A model generated the notes under the pieces. The model was not told the DNA's origin. It saw only the letters and a list, made by a program, of their open reading frames with translations, and did not search any database. From NCBI GenBank assembly GCA_013368325.1, contig JAACJK010000114.1, positions 310,001 through 374,000 of the forward strand: DNA of 64,000 nt. The letters are read 5' to 3'. This document shows positions 32,968 through 45,196 of this stretch, piece by piece (position 1 is the stretch's first letter; the number at the start of each line of letters is the position of its first letter). The DNA comes from Ephemerocybe angulata (taxonomy: Eukaryota > Basidiomycota > Agaricomycetes > Agaricales > Psathyrellaceae). Both the position numbers and the translations under genes were made by a program.

Positions 32968-33243
32968 TGAGACGATCTGAAGTGATCGTAGCGAGCTCAG
33001 TATCGTAGACACGAACTAAATATTATTAAGTACCTGAAGTGATCGTAGCGAGCTACAGGATACAGTAAGTAAGATGAAATGAATAAGTAAATAAGTATGG
33101 CTCACCTCAGTATCGTAGACACGAACTGAGGAGAGAACGAAGAAAGGAATCGACGATATGAAGAAAAAGCAAAACAAACAGAAGTAAACAAAGGGGTCCA
33201 TGTGGGCGACAGGATTGGGGCGTATCATCTATCTACTTTGACA
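32968..33243 (-). repeat. 5' LTR of the copia element
   Basis: Same length and sequence, by eye, as the other LTR. On the complement it begins TGTCAAAG and ends GTCTCA. It is flanked by AATAC. Confidence 0.93.
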
Positions 33244-34774
33244 AATACCAGCATTCGAATCGCTGCTCCCAGAGCCATATAACACGAGTCTAATGACTCT
33301 CCTCTTTACATGTGCTCAATGGCATGCTCTGGCTAAGCTGAAGTTACACAATGACCTGACACTCCAGCTCCTAGAATACACCACAGTGCAGCTGGGGGCC
33401 CACATGAGGAGATTTGAACGGGATACATGCTCGAAGTTCGACACAGTGGAGCTTCAGAGTGAAGCCGATGCACGCGGACGCCGCCAAAAAAAGGGGACAA
33501 CGCTAGGCAGTACCTCACGCAAGCCGGCCTCTCTCAAGGTCTTCACGATCAAGTTTCACCACCTCGGTGACTACGTACCGACTATCCGTTACCTTGGGAC
33601 TACTGATTCTTACTCTACAGAGAGGGTGGGTTGACTTATCAGTTTGCCGACGGCTCATTGTAATCTCATTGCTTTCAGGGGGAACTAGCCCACCGGATGC
33701 CAAAGAGCTGGTATTTGAGGACCGACAAGAGAAATTTCACAGGTCAATTAACACGGATAGAGCGCCGACAGGCTCGATTAGCGCGCATCCGGGCCGAGGC
33801 CCAAAATGAAGCGCTTTATTTGAGCGATGTTCTCGCTACAGCCCCGGGGGAGTCACAAGATCCATATACTGTTGTACGTATTTCTACTGGAGCGACTTTC
33901 GTACTACCAACCTTCTGATCATTTCCGGCGTTCACCTTTCAGGACTTCCTTCCCAAGCTAAAGCAACACCTTCTCCCTCGAATAGTGCAAGAACTTGGCT
34001 TCCAGGATAGCGAGCTTCCCCAAAGCAGCTGGGTGTCAGTCGCCCTCGACAAACACCGACTTTATCGACACCGACTTGCAAAATTTACCTACTCTTCATA
34101 TGACACGAAACCGAGGACGGACGTGGTGCATATCGGTACTCCTCAGTGCAACGTGATGTTGCTCAATGGAAAGTACGCGCCAGGATTGCCTGAACATCCC
34201 TACTTATATGCGAAAGTACTCGGCGTGTATCATGCAAATGTGTCTTTTCTTGGCGTCCTCCCCAATGGCTCACGATGCTTCACATCTCATAGAATCGACT
34301 TTCTATGGGTACGGTGGTTTGAAATGATTCCTGAGGCCGCTGTGGAGTTCAGATTAGACCACCTACATCTCGGCCCCTTGGATTCGGCTGACTCACTTCA
34401 ATTTATTGACCCAGCAAACATGCTTCGAGGCGTCCATATCATTCCACGCTTCTCGAGGGGAGCGTTGCGAAAGCAAGATGCCCGATCTCTGTTGGTGAAG
34501 CACGAAAGAAATTGGAATGAATACAGTGTAAACAGGTCTGCATCTCGACCTTTTGAACTGTGCAGAATAAACTGACTGTTTTCTCAGGTTCGCCGATCGT
34601 GACCTGTTCATGCGATATCAATATGGCATGTCAGTAGGTCACCGATATATGTGTTATGACTTCCCACCCCCGACCATTCCAACCATCCCACCTGACTTCG
34701 ACTACTGCGTACTACCGCCTAAGAAGAGAACTCGTCGCAAACCTGCCGGTAAGGCAGCCGTGGGCGGAAATGTG

Positions 34775-34954
34775 GGTCCTGTCGAAGCCGTTGCTGTCGC
34801 ACAGGCTACCCAAGATGAGCCTGTCGCTGGAGAGGGTCCTGTCGAAGCCGTTGCTGTCGCACAGGCTACCCAAGATGAGCCTGTCGCTGGAGAGGGTCCT
34901 GTCGAAGCCGTTGCTGTCGCACAGGCTACCCAAGATGAGCCTGTCGCTGGAGAG
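34775..34954 (+). repeat. Three exact 60-bp tandem repeats in the Plavaka 3' end
   Basis: Units at 34775, 34835 and 34895 each encode a 20-residue block starting GPVEAVAVAQATQ. They are in frame and identical by eye. Confidence 0.95.
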
Positions 34955-35269
34955 GTTAACCAGAATGAAGCCATTGCTGCACAAATTGGTGACCAAGCTG
35001 CGGCTGAAGGGGCGGATGAACTTGACAGCGATTCAGAAGACGACTCCGAGTACAATTCGGCGAACGACGACCCCGATAGCGACTTCAGGGACGACGGCGA
35101 TAGCGACTCCGAGGACGACCGCGATAGCGACTCCGAGGACGAGGGATTTAGTTCAGATGAATGACTGGGAGTAGTTTCATGTAACAGCAAGCATAGCCCA
35201 AAGGCAATATATACATCGGAGCTCGTTCTAGCTTGTGTATTCCTGGGAGGTCAGCCCTACTCTTCTCAG

Positions 35270-35800
<531 letters not shown>

Positions 35801-36142
35801 GAGAACAAGCGCCTCGTTGGATGTGCCGCCAAGAACCAGACCGCTATGAGCCTCACAACACATACGTTTCATCCTTCCCTCTCAATCTATCACAATTACT
35901 AACGAATCGTTAGTGTCTTCGACGCTAAGCGTCTCCGAGTCATAGGTCGCGACGGCGAAGTCCAGTCTGATATGAAGCACTTCCTCTGAACCTCAGGCTT
36001 TTCCGTATCATCAACGAAACCCACTGCCGCCGCTATCGCCTACGGCCTCGACAAGACCGTCAACAGTGAGCGTAACATCCTCATCTTAGGATCTCGGATG
36101 AGGAACTTTCGATGTCGGTATGTTGGACATCGAGGAGGGTAT

Positions 36143-39100
36143 TAGTGCCTTACAGGCCCAGGCCCGGCCCAAAAGCCGCGGCTAAGGCCCGGCTTTGGGC
36201 GGCCAAGGCCCACCAAAATTTCAGGCCAGGCCGTGAGCCCTATATCAAGCCAGGCCCGGCTCGGCTTACGGCCCAGCCCGCGGCCCATGTGCCAAAAAAG
36301 GAAATTTTTCGAAACATGGTCATTGTCGTGCAAGGGAGTCTTATTACGTGGTACAGCAAGCCAAAACGGTATCTACTCTACAACGAAACCATCATCATCA
36401 TTGTCTGAAGCATCCTCGTCAACCCAGAGGGGGTCACCATCATCCTCCTCCACCTCGTTCTCGAACTCCCATGCCGAAGTCACATCCTGATCACGGAAGA
36501 TCATGTCGTGATCAAGGAAGGACTTCAGAATAGACAGAGCCTCAACGATATCCGCCTTGAGCGAGTTACGGCGCTTCGAGATCAAAATCCCAGCCGCCGA
36601 GAACGCGCGCTCACTCGAAACGGACGACGCCATGATGGCGAGATAGTCCCGGGCAAGTGAATCCCAAGTTGGGAGACGGCGCGAGTGGATCTTGAACAAA
36701 GATGAGTGCGACATCAGAACGAGAAAGGTCAAGAGACGTACCCCCCACCAAGTCACAACGGACTGTCCCTCCTCAAGCTCGTCGTGGCCGTCGAGGTAAC
36801 TGTTCATTTCCCGAAGCCATGGCGTTGCGGACGGATGTGGCGTCAGAGGTGGTGACGGACTGTTGGGCGTGCCGGACTCGTCGTCGGAGATGTCGAGATC
36901 GTAACGGGATTGAGAGCCCTGGTTGCGGAGAGGGCGTGACGGCGGGGGAGGGGATGTGGGGTTCAGCGCGTGCCATCGTTCCTTAAACTTCAACAGAGTA
37001 AGTACGAAACACACATGAAAGAAACAAAAAAACGCACGAGCTTCTCGATTTTTTCACGGACGTCCATGTCAAGGCCCTCAGCCCATCGCTTTCGATACAC
37101 CTCTGTCTTCATTGAAGGATCTAAGACTAAAAGAATGGGTTAGCAATGGTAGAAGACTGGCGCCAGAAAGACTTACGCATGCACACCAGATATGCATCGA
37201 CGTTCGAAGCCTTGTTGTAGTAGGATGAGATTTTTGTGAGGCCGTCGTTGATGGCGTCGTGGTACCGGGAGTACTTGTCCTTGCCTGCGAGAGCGGTCCA
37301 GGTCTTGTTGAGCTTCTCGAGGGACGGGAGAGCATGGGCAAGCGTTGGGTTCGTTTCCGACGAGAAGGAGTGCTGTGCGGCGTCGGCGTGCTGCAAGGAA
37401 GAGACAGTGAGCGAACGATACCACGAAGCTATGAGGGAGACGTACGGAGAGGATCTTGATGAATGTGTGGACCCGTTCCCACTCTTCAGGCGTGATACAA
37501 AGCTCACGCAGCGCCCGGCGCTTCTCAGCGTTGGGTTCGTCAAGGGACATCTTGAGGACGAAGTCGGTGAGATACTACAAGGATGGTCAGCTGTGGGACA
37601 GGACTTGGGTGGGGGCACGTACCTCACGAAGGTCGTACGCACGCTTGAGCATCGCGAGCATGGACGACCAACGGACCTTCATGTCGAGGAGAAGGTTGAG
37701 AGGAATCTTCACCCCGTCCTTCTCCTGCAACTGTTTGATGAGGGCCGTGCGCTTCGCCGACGAGCGAGCCTTCACAGCCAGCACGCGCACGACACCGATC
37801 TCGTCGCGTTCAACCGTAGCAGTGACATCGGCGAGGTCGGTGAGGGTGGAGTTCAAGTCGTCGGGAGAGGTTTCGGTGTCGACGTGGGGGGTTTTGGAAT
37901 ATGTTGAGATGACGGCTTGAGTGGCCAAGTTTATAATGTGGGCCAAGCAACTATGGTCCCATGTCAGCCTCGCAACGATGGGAAGAAAGACAAAAGAAAG
38001 ATGGGACTCACCGGATCTGGCGTTTCGCCGGAGTCCATTTCGGAACTTTGGCGTCTTGGCGGCGTTTGTTCTGGTCGAGTTTGCGCGAAAACCATGTGAG
38101 CATGGTGTTGTTGTTCGTGGCGTTGTCGCACGTCACCCAACCAATCTGCAAGGGTGAGAAGTCAAATGAAAAAATAGAACAATAGATTCGACGAAAGGAG
38201 ACGTACCTTGTGCTCAATTCCGTATCGTTTGGCGACGTTGTACAAAGCACGGCCCATTCGAGCACCGTTATGGGTGGTGTTCATCTGGGTGAAGCCCACA
38301 AGGGCGCCGCGCAGTCTCCAGTCGCTCGGAGAGACCTCCTCCACCCAGTGCGCCGTGACGGCAAAGTACGCGTCACGGTTGCTCGCCTGCCAGGCGTCGC
38401 ATGTTAAAGAGATTTCTCCCTTGACCTTATCACTCTGTATTGAAAGAAACAATGTATCATTAGAACTACCAACATTTGTACTTAGAAAGGAATGTAGCTA
38501 CGTTTAAACGGTCCTGTAACTCTTTGACGCTGTTGCGGAAACGACGAAGGATGCTCTCGCGGGTGGCGCGCTTTTCTGGGATCTTGACGCCGTCGGTGGC
38601 GCGAGCGGCGACCTCGATCATTTCGTGAAAGCGAGGGTGCGACAGGGCTTCGATGGGCTGAGGAAGAGATGAGAACGCGTCGAACGGTGGCAAAGGATAC
38701 GTACCTGGTTGGTAGCTATAAGCCACTCTTCGGCGACCTGTTGGAAAAGCGCGTCGGAATACTTGATGACGCGTGGCGCAGGCGTGATGGGGTGAACGTG
38801 TCCGTCGAGGGTCTGCTGGGTACTGGTGGAGGCTGCGGCAGCAGCGAGGGCATCTCGACGAGCGCGAACGGTCTTGGGGAGCATGGAGAGGAAGTCGTTG
38901 TTGTCGCACCACTTGTTGTACCGCTTGGGGTGATGGGCTTCCATGTGGCGACGGAGGGTGGTAACCTCGGCAGTGAAGTGTTTCCTACAACACGATTAGT
39001 ACAAGAGTATGGGAGAAAAGGGGAACTACTTACACGCCCTGGCATAGCTTGCACCGGCGCTGACGCTTTTTGGCCCCAGTCGGGCCACGAAGCTCGGTCT

Positions 39101-40080
39101 TCTCGAAGAAGGTGTCGAGGTCTTGAGTCCGGTTGCGGCGTCTGGGTTGAATGGGGGTCTCGTCTTCAGACTCAGATGAGTCGCTGATGGGCGTAACCTC
39201 GGGAACCGCCTCTGGCTCAGATGCCGCAGTGGCAGCAGGAGTCGTTTCTGCCGTCGAAAGGTCAGTACAGCCCCGATAAACAATGCAAGATTACTTACTC
39301 TTTGCTTTCTTCTTGGGGTTCGACTTCTTCGTCGACCTCTTCTTGCGCTTTTTCGGCGCGCTTGTCGAGGCAGCGGACTCGGAGACCTCGCCCTCAGAGA
39401 CCCCAGTGGAGTCGTGGTCGGTCTCATCCTCGGGTGCAGCACTGTAGGTGCTGTGGTCGTCGTCGTCGTCGTCGTCTACGTCCTCGAAGCTGGCCGAGCC
39501 GTTGCGGGTGGTGGTGGGAGAGGATGAGCGAGAAGATACTGGCACCGGTCCCGTTTGGGCTTGAATAGCCTCACGGACGTCACGGTGTGACGCCAACTCG
39601 AACTTTCCGTCGTTGTCGGGGTCCTGCAATCGGAAGCTGGCCCTGCGTTCACGACCAGGGCGAGCATTGGCAGGTGTGGGAGCGGTGGGCATGGGGTGGC
39701 GATAGAGATGGGAACTGGGAGGTGCGAGTCGGAAAACCGGCGGTGTTGTGGTAAGGGCCGGGATGGTTGATATAGCTGAAGAATTAAGGTTAAAATGCCG
39801 AATAAATTGGAAAACATAGTGTTACTTACCTCTGGAGTGAATTTGCGAATGAACATCATTAGAAAAGTTACTGGAAGGACCAGGAGGGTGGCTTGCCAGT
39901 TGTTGATGGCCGCCGCCCTGCCGGCCCAAAGCCGCGGCTTCGGAAATTTCCGATCGGTCAGCCGGGCCTTGAGCCCAGCCGGGCCCTGCTGCCACATCAG
40001 GTAAGGCCCGGCTCGGCTCGGCCTCTAAGGGCCCGGCTTGGCCCGGCTCGCGGCTTTGGGCCCGAGCCTGTAAGGCACTA
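36143..40080 (-). mobile_element. hAT DNA transposon 1 (3,938 bp) inserted in Hsp70 remnant
   Basis: Perfect 15-bp ends TAGTGCCTTACAGGC and its reverse complement. The 8-bp target duplication GAGGGTAT lies at 36135-36142 and 40081-40088. About 130-170 bases inside each end are packed with GGCCCGGC-type words, in keeping with hAT subterminal transposase-binding repeats. The element carries one multi-exon transposase gene on the complement. Confidence 0.95.
36373..39692 (-). CDS. hAT transposase with BED-type zinc finger
   Basis: A multi-exon gene read on the complement from the ATG at 39692 (MPTAPTPANARPGRERR) to 36373. In order: an acidic, Ser-rich and then Lys-rich N-terminus; a BED-type finger split by an intron (CKLCQG, then HFTAEVTTLRRHMEAHH); KVKGEISLTCDAWQASNRD with the first catalytic-type Asp; IGWVTCDNATNNNTML with the second; CLAHIINLATQA; the VRWSSMLAMLKRAYDL helix; and the hATC dimerisation block (LARDYLAIMASSVSSERAF, then SAAGILISKRRNSLKAD) with the Glu of SSERAFS. 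A short acidic tail follows. The conserved blocks show no internal stops, so the gene appears intact, although I did not verify every one of the ~9 intron joints. With intact ends it is probably an autonomous element. Confidence 0.87.
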
Positions 40081-40164
40081 GAGGGTATCATATGAAGTCA
40101 AGGTCATCGCTAGCAATACTCAGTTGGTGGTGAGGATTTCAACAAGCGTCTCGTCAACCGCTGA

Positions 40165-41217
40165 TGAGAAATGTGCCTGTGTGTGCGGCAAAACGCACAC
40201 ACACACACAAACACAACGACGCCTAATCGATAAGCGCCGGTGTCGTCTCGGGTCTCGAGGATAGTCTCAAAATCAATATATGACGATATCCCACTCAGAA
40301 AGAGATGGGCTGGACGATTGTCTGGGTAGACTGGGGTCTCGATAAGTGTCTAGTCGGCGGTGCGACGTTGACTCTGGAAGGTTCTCAAAAGGGAGGAACT
40401 CGTAAAACGAGTCCCGGCGCCGCAGGGACGAGGTTCAAAGGGAATCCACACTAATGAAAGAGTGGAGGTGTTGACGAGGTCAACGGGGTGCCGGACTCAA
40501 TCGCAAAATGCGAGAATCACACAGCGAGAGGTTCAGGGTGAGGGAGATCACGAACGAAGACTCAAAAACAACTGGGGTGACGATTAACTGCCTATCAAAA
40601 TACAAACGGTTTGGATACTTATACATATAATAAAATCACATGTAAGGAGGAGGAATGAGTCAGAAAGAGGATCGGATAAGAAAAAGAAGCATAGATGAAG
40701 AGATAGAAGCACGGCAGAGGGGATAGAAAGGACCGGCGCTTGCTTGGAGGCGCGTGACGGCGCGTGATGTTGCCGGTCTGCGGCACAATTGATGGGTTGA
40801 TGGCGGCGCGGCGTTTGCCGCGCGGCCTCTCGTCTCGATGATCTCGAAGGGAAACTGGGGTGCAATGGCTCTCGCAGGGTATGGTGAGGCCTGGGTGGAA
40901 TGTACGAGGGCAGATAATAGGTAGGAGGCCCCCATGGGTTGGTTTGGACCAAGGGAGGAGGTGCAGCTACTCAGGAAGAGCTTTCGATACTCACACGAGC
41001 ATCCGATGCTACGTGTTTGTTACCATGCTCATCCTGCTCTTGTAGTCTCATTTGATAATAGAATATCATGTTTTGCAAATCCTCCCCTGTCCCTTCGCCT
41101 GGTGAGGAGAGTGAGAACTCTCCTCTGGACAAGTCACTTGGATACCCGGTGCGTGGGGTTTACACGCACCGGTGCGCAAAAATTGCTATTTTCGGCACCG
41201 GGCGTATCACCGCTTCA
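40165..41217. mobile_element. Unidentified ~1.05-kb insertion in the Hsp70 remnant, possible solo LTR
   Basis: Hsp70-like sequence stops at about 40165 and resumes at about 41217. The insert begins near a TGTGTGTGCGG stretch and a CA-repeat, contains a TATATAATAAA-like AT-rich patch and no coding capacity, and ends near a pair of GCGTGGGG/CGCACCGG words. Size and composition suit a degraded solo LTR, but no clear target duplication was found. Confidence 0.4.
40194..40218. repeat. CA microsatellite
   Basis: A short run of CA/ACA units at the left edge of the 1-kb insertion. Confidence 0.8.
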
Positions 41218-42309
41218 GTAGTTCAAGCGCAAGCACACTGAGAGGGGTAAGCTAATTTCCGCTTCCGCCCCTAGTTCCGTTCACTGACGTCCTCTTAAGA
41301 TCCCTCGTGCTCTCCGTCTTCTCCACACCGCTTGCGAGCATCCCAAGCGTTCCCTCTCCTCGGCCACCCAGGCTCCAGGAACCCTGCCAGAAGCTGTTCC
41401 GAAGCACCCCAGGCCGCCATTCCCTCTCGTGGCGTGACCTCCTCTCCCTCGGTACTGCGTCAATAACGCCGTTCGTGCTATTTGGATGACTCCCAGCTTC
41501 AGACGACCAAGGGTGGTTGTACCATCTCCAGCATGAATGGCCTCTGCGCCATCAACGAGCACATGGTCTCTGCTATTGCCCGCGCTCTCAACAAGGTCAC
41601 TTCGATCTCGGAGGGGGAACCTCTTGCCCGCACTGCAGCTAGCAACAGTCAATTCTGTGGGCCTGAAGGAGACTTCGACGATTCCCATCAAACAGTAGTG
41701 CGTCAGTACAAGCCTGAGGACGACGTGGCCCCTTCTCGCATCAACTCGCACAGACGGTCTCGAGTTCTCAATGAGTGGGTTTTCCTCCTCCCTTTGCGTG
41801 TCATTCTTATTTCTTCCTCATTGAATCGTACGTTAGGTCTTAACTTCGCAGCTCCGATTTACAAGTCAGACATCAATCTTACCTTGTAACTTTATCCAAT
41901 TCCTCTCTTTTCTTTCATTCGTCTTCACTGATCAAACGCTTCTAGCCTCTAGACACCCCCCAAGGGCGAGTACAAATGCCGGTGGTAAGAGCTGCTCGAG
42001 GCTGTCGCCAAGTCTTACCCAAGTCGAGCAACTCTTCGGGAAAGCCCCATGGTGCACAAGGATGGCCAAGCCCCAGTGATTCAGATTGTCAATTATTTCT
42101 TGCCTCTGGGTGCTCCGAGTCCGACAAATGACTTTCGTGGATGTCCGAAGAAGACGGCCAGGTACGCCCCTATGCTCCAGCTGTTGTGTTACGTCTCTAA
42201 TCCCAACGCAAAGTATTGTCAGGTTATGTCTTGGGATACCGTCCTGCATGTGCAACTTGCCAATATAGCTGATTTACCATGCCAACAGGGGATTGCGCAA
42301 GCTCTGGGG

Positions 42310-42315
42310 TATAAA
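42310..42315 (+). promoter_or_regulatory. TATA-box-like element
   Basis: TATAAA in a GC-richer context, about 195 bases upstream of the start at 42510, in a position compatible with a core promoter given a leader of ~150 bases. Confidence 0.35.
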
Positions 42316-42509
42316 GGCAGCCAGTAGAGCTATCCGATATTGCATCGAGCAAGGTTCCTTCCACTCTTTGTACCCAACATATTCCGTGCACCACCCTTTC
42401 CAGCAGTCGCTTCTTTCGTTACTCTATCCTCTGCATTTGAACCAGAATGTCCGAGCCCCCTTTCAATATCCTTATTTGAGAACGTTACTGGGCAAGAAGT
42501 CTGGATGCA

Positions 42510-43541
42510 ATGGCTCTTCATGTAGCCTCTGGAAACGCGCGCTCCCGACAGCAGGCACAGTAAGTACTATCAACCTCCACTCAACGCCAGATATCTGATC
42601 CGCGGCCAATATTTAGTCCTGGGCCCACTCCCCGCACTCGTGTGCAAGGCTCAGATTGTCAAGACGCTGTGGAAACACCTGCTGCACACGACGAGGAACG
42701 GGTCCCCACCAGCAATAGCGCACACCAAGCTCCTCGAACCCTTTTAATTGCAGAGGGAATCCCCACCCCAGGCCTGTCGCCTCCTCTCCCAATGAATCTG
42801 CGCCCGGGCGGTGAATTACCAGCTGTCCGCACACAGAACAGGCGACGCGATAATTCCTCTCCCTTGGAAGATATCATGAGAGACTCGCGACAAGTTTTAC
42901 TCGTGCTCTTGTCCACGGACGAAGCTGGCCAGTTAAACGCCCAGAATATCCCCGGATTGTCGATTGATTACATTGTCTTCGACGCAGAGCACGTCATTGC
43001 TATCCTTGGGCAGGATGACGGTCATTTAGAAGCCATCTCCGCCTTCGTCCACATTACTCCAACAAACGAGGAGTCCTCTACCGACAACGAACTGGGCCTG
43101 CATGATGGAGAAACAACCGGTTCCGAGTCTTCCAACTCTAATCGCATTAGCGAAGATGGCAACGATGACCCACCCATGAATGCAATCCCGGCACCTGTCG
43201 CGCAGGGACGACCCTTGGATGAAGCGAACCCAATCGGTGCCCCTGAGAGGGCGATATGTGGTCCAGCTCTTGGACGCCCATCCCGTTCTGAGGTTTACTA
43301 TGTCGGTGTAGGCATCGTCGTTGGGGCTGCCGGGGTTTGGGTACTGCTAGCATACGGTGCGTTGTTTACACTTTCTTCCGCACGTCACACTGACGCACTT
43401 TTCGCAGATTTTATCTATGAGCTGTACATTTCCTACCAGCGAGTCTTCCTTTTTGCAGGTGGATTTGCCCTCAGGCCGGTTATCCACTATGCAATTAGAG
43501 TATTGGTGAGGTTTGCGGCATCCCGCGTTCGTTTCCTTTAA
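42510..43541 (+). CDS. Hypothetical membrane protein with two C-terminal helices
   Basis: Exons 42510-42559, 42617-43356 and 43408-43541 give 307 codons plus stop. Both introns (GTAAGT..TTTAG and GTGCGT..GCAG) keep phase exactly. The N-terminal ~215 residues are acidic and Ser/Asn-rich, with a small hydrophobic globular patch (IMRDSRQVLLVLLST, IVFDAEHVIAILGQDDG). The C-terminus has two probable membrane segments: VYYVGVGIVVGAAGVWVLLA, and, after the second intron, VFLFAGGFALRPVIHYAIRV. There is no signal peptide, so the large domain is probably cytoplasmic. I recognise no family. The codon pattern and clean exon structure suggest a live host gene, in contrast to its transposon-rich neighbours. 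Confidence 0.65.
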
Positions 43542-45196
43542 TGTCGCCATTGTCTATGAGTACCCGGAATAGACACTCGTATTCATCGTATCTGTTTTTA
43601 CTCAAGGGACTTCCTGGTCATACCATTATACCAATGACCCTAGACCGAGCTCCTGTTTACCTCATTTGCTGTATGCGCTTATATTTGGATGACTTCTGTA
43701 TTATGACAATAGAAGAACCTGTAGACGAAGGCCCTTTGATGTTGGATTTGCGTCACTTGATTTTGCACTTCTTCTAGCAACCGGAGACAAAATGGGTATT
43801 CGATTGTGTCTGTAGCAAATGTATTGTAGTTCAAGCTATATTGCATAATTTTGTATATCGGATTGTTGCCATGTAGCAATGGGTAGACTCATGGTAACGG
43901 TCCCATGGTCTCGTCGGTAGTGGTAGCTGACCAGCAAATGGACCTTATTGCGAGCTGTGGACAGCGGTTGCTAGGTTGCTTACTGACTGAGGCAACGAAG
44001 TGTCGTTGCAGCGACCCTTGAGATAAGGTCAGCAACGGAGACTAGCAAGCTATGGGCCTCATCCCTGAAAATCTCCACCTCCATCGTTGCACATATATTC
44101 GTTAATCTTTCGACCCATCCACGCACATTCACATCCGAGTCTCCCCTACTTATCACCGAAGGCTAAGAGGAGAATGGAATGAAACAGTTTATACGTGCCA
44201 TCTCCCCGGCTCCAACGCTCACCCCTCACCAGGATCCCTATGAGATCCACTTCTAACCAATCCTAGAGTGAGTAGTCGGTAACCAGACCCCTATTGGCTG
44301 TGTCAGGAATCAGCTTGGGTAATTGGTTTCTCGACCACTCTCGAGTCTCAGTTCGCCGGTTCTGCGATATTCATCCTCTCCTTCCCCGCCTCCCCCATTA
44401 ATTACTGTGTGACAATTGGCCGTGTCGTCCCGTGCTGTGCTTTCGAGGCAGCCCCCTTCAGGCTTCTGCGCTTGTATCTCCGTTTGAGGGCTAATACCCT
44501 ATTGGTCGTACGAGAGCGCTAATCCGGTCTTGCCTTACAGGTCATGACCCAAGTCCGGCGCCTCTCACTTCGACAGAATTCTCCCTCGTTTTTCATTGGC
44601 ATAGTAAACGCTGGGGCTTATTATTACACCTACTCAACGTATAACCGGTAATCGCTCTTCCAGAGAGTTTCTATCCAAAACGTGTTCGCAATGCCTACCA
44701 GAAAGATACAACTCAGATAATCCCTTATTATTCTGGGCGCGTAATGATCATTCGTTGCCAGGTCTGTCTATCCGGCGCTTGCCGATCAGATGTATCCGGC
44801 CATCTCATGGATCGCGAAAATGCGCGATGTCGTTTCGTGAGCCACCCCTCATCCGTTGCCGGGCTGACCTTGTCCCTCGCACATGTTTCTGGTTCCACCT
44901 CAGACCTGAAGGAGCTCAGTTCATGTCTTTGGACCAAGTCTGGTAACTCTCACACCCGGACTTTCAATCCGAGTTTCCTGTCGACCTCTCACTTCGCAAT
45001 TTAAGCGCCCAAGAACACAAACGTCAACTGTGACAAACAGCCGTCACCACGTCGATAAGATCGGATGTGATAAGCTGAGCTTGGGTTACTCTTTACAATC
45101 CTTCCCCTAACCAGCTCACAGTCACACTACGAGCCGTCGAGAGGAAGAATCTGAAAACCACCCCCAGCAACCATCCAAACGAACTCGATATCAACC
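43542..45196. other. Stretch without a supportable gene
   Basis: AT-rich 3' flank of the membrane-protein gene, then mixed sequence with only short frames on both strands. No RNA gene, terminal repeat or transposase trace was seen. Confidence 0.45.

Larger units (their letters stand above)
27943..33243 (-). mobile_element. Full-length Ty1/copia LTR retrotransposon
   Basis: It has 276-bp LTRs (27943-28218 and 32968-33243) starting TG and ending CA, with no difference seen by eye. The 5-bp target duplication AATAC lies at 27938-27942 and 33244-33248. A single intact polyprotein is encoded on the complement. Identical LTRs and an open frame mean a recent insertion, possibly still active. It sits inside the Plavaka gene. 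Confidence 0.97.
25300..35164 (+). pseudogene. Plavaka-family DNA transposase, interrupted by a copia element
   Basis: The first exon encodes a C2H2-type finger (YECVDCGKTYSAPRFLESHQ) followed by ILEETRLLWEAKKRRR. The core follows in several exons: PLYGPFPNRSSFEVAEWFW, DVPFHSHM, FSSDATSLTHFG and LWPCYLMFANESKSRR, DYPE-R then YPCHRCQ, FSVISTLVVDILHEFEIGVWK, and after the insertion PAFESLLPEP, LLFTCAQWHALAKLKLH, KFHHLGDYVPTIRYLGTTDSYSTE (discontinuous) and TRIERRQARLARI. These are hallmarks of Plavaka transposases of Agaricomycetes. The C-terminus is acidic with repeats. The gene is broken by a 5.3-kb copia element at 27943-33243, inserted in the codons before PAFESLLPEP. A further one-base frame change seems present near 26046 (between PNAFGV and IIYDLSHPG). 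The exact N-terminal exon joints are uncertain. Confidence 0.85.

Noticed and set aside
34775..34954. Possible CRISPR-like array because of regular 60-bp spacing
   Set aside because: The units are contiguous identical coding repeats with no variable spacers, in a eukaryotic gene.
34702..35190. Minus-strand Ser-rich frame with repeats
   Set aside because: It is antisense to the 60-bp repeats and acidic tail of the Plavaka gene; the repeat keeps several frames open by itself.
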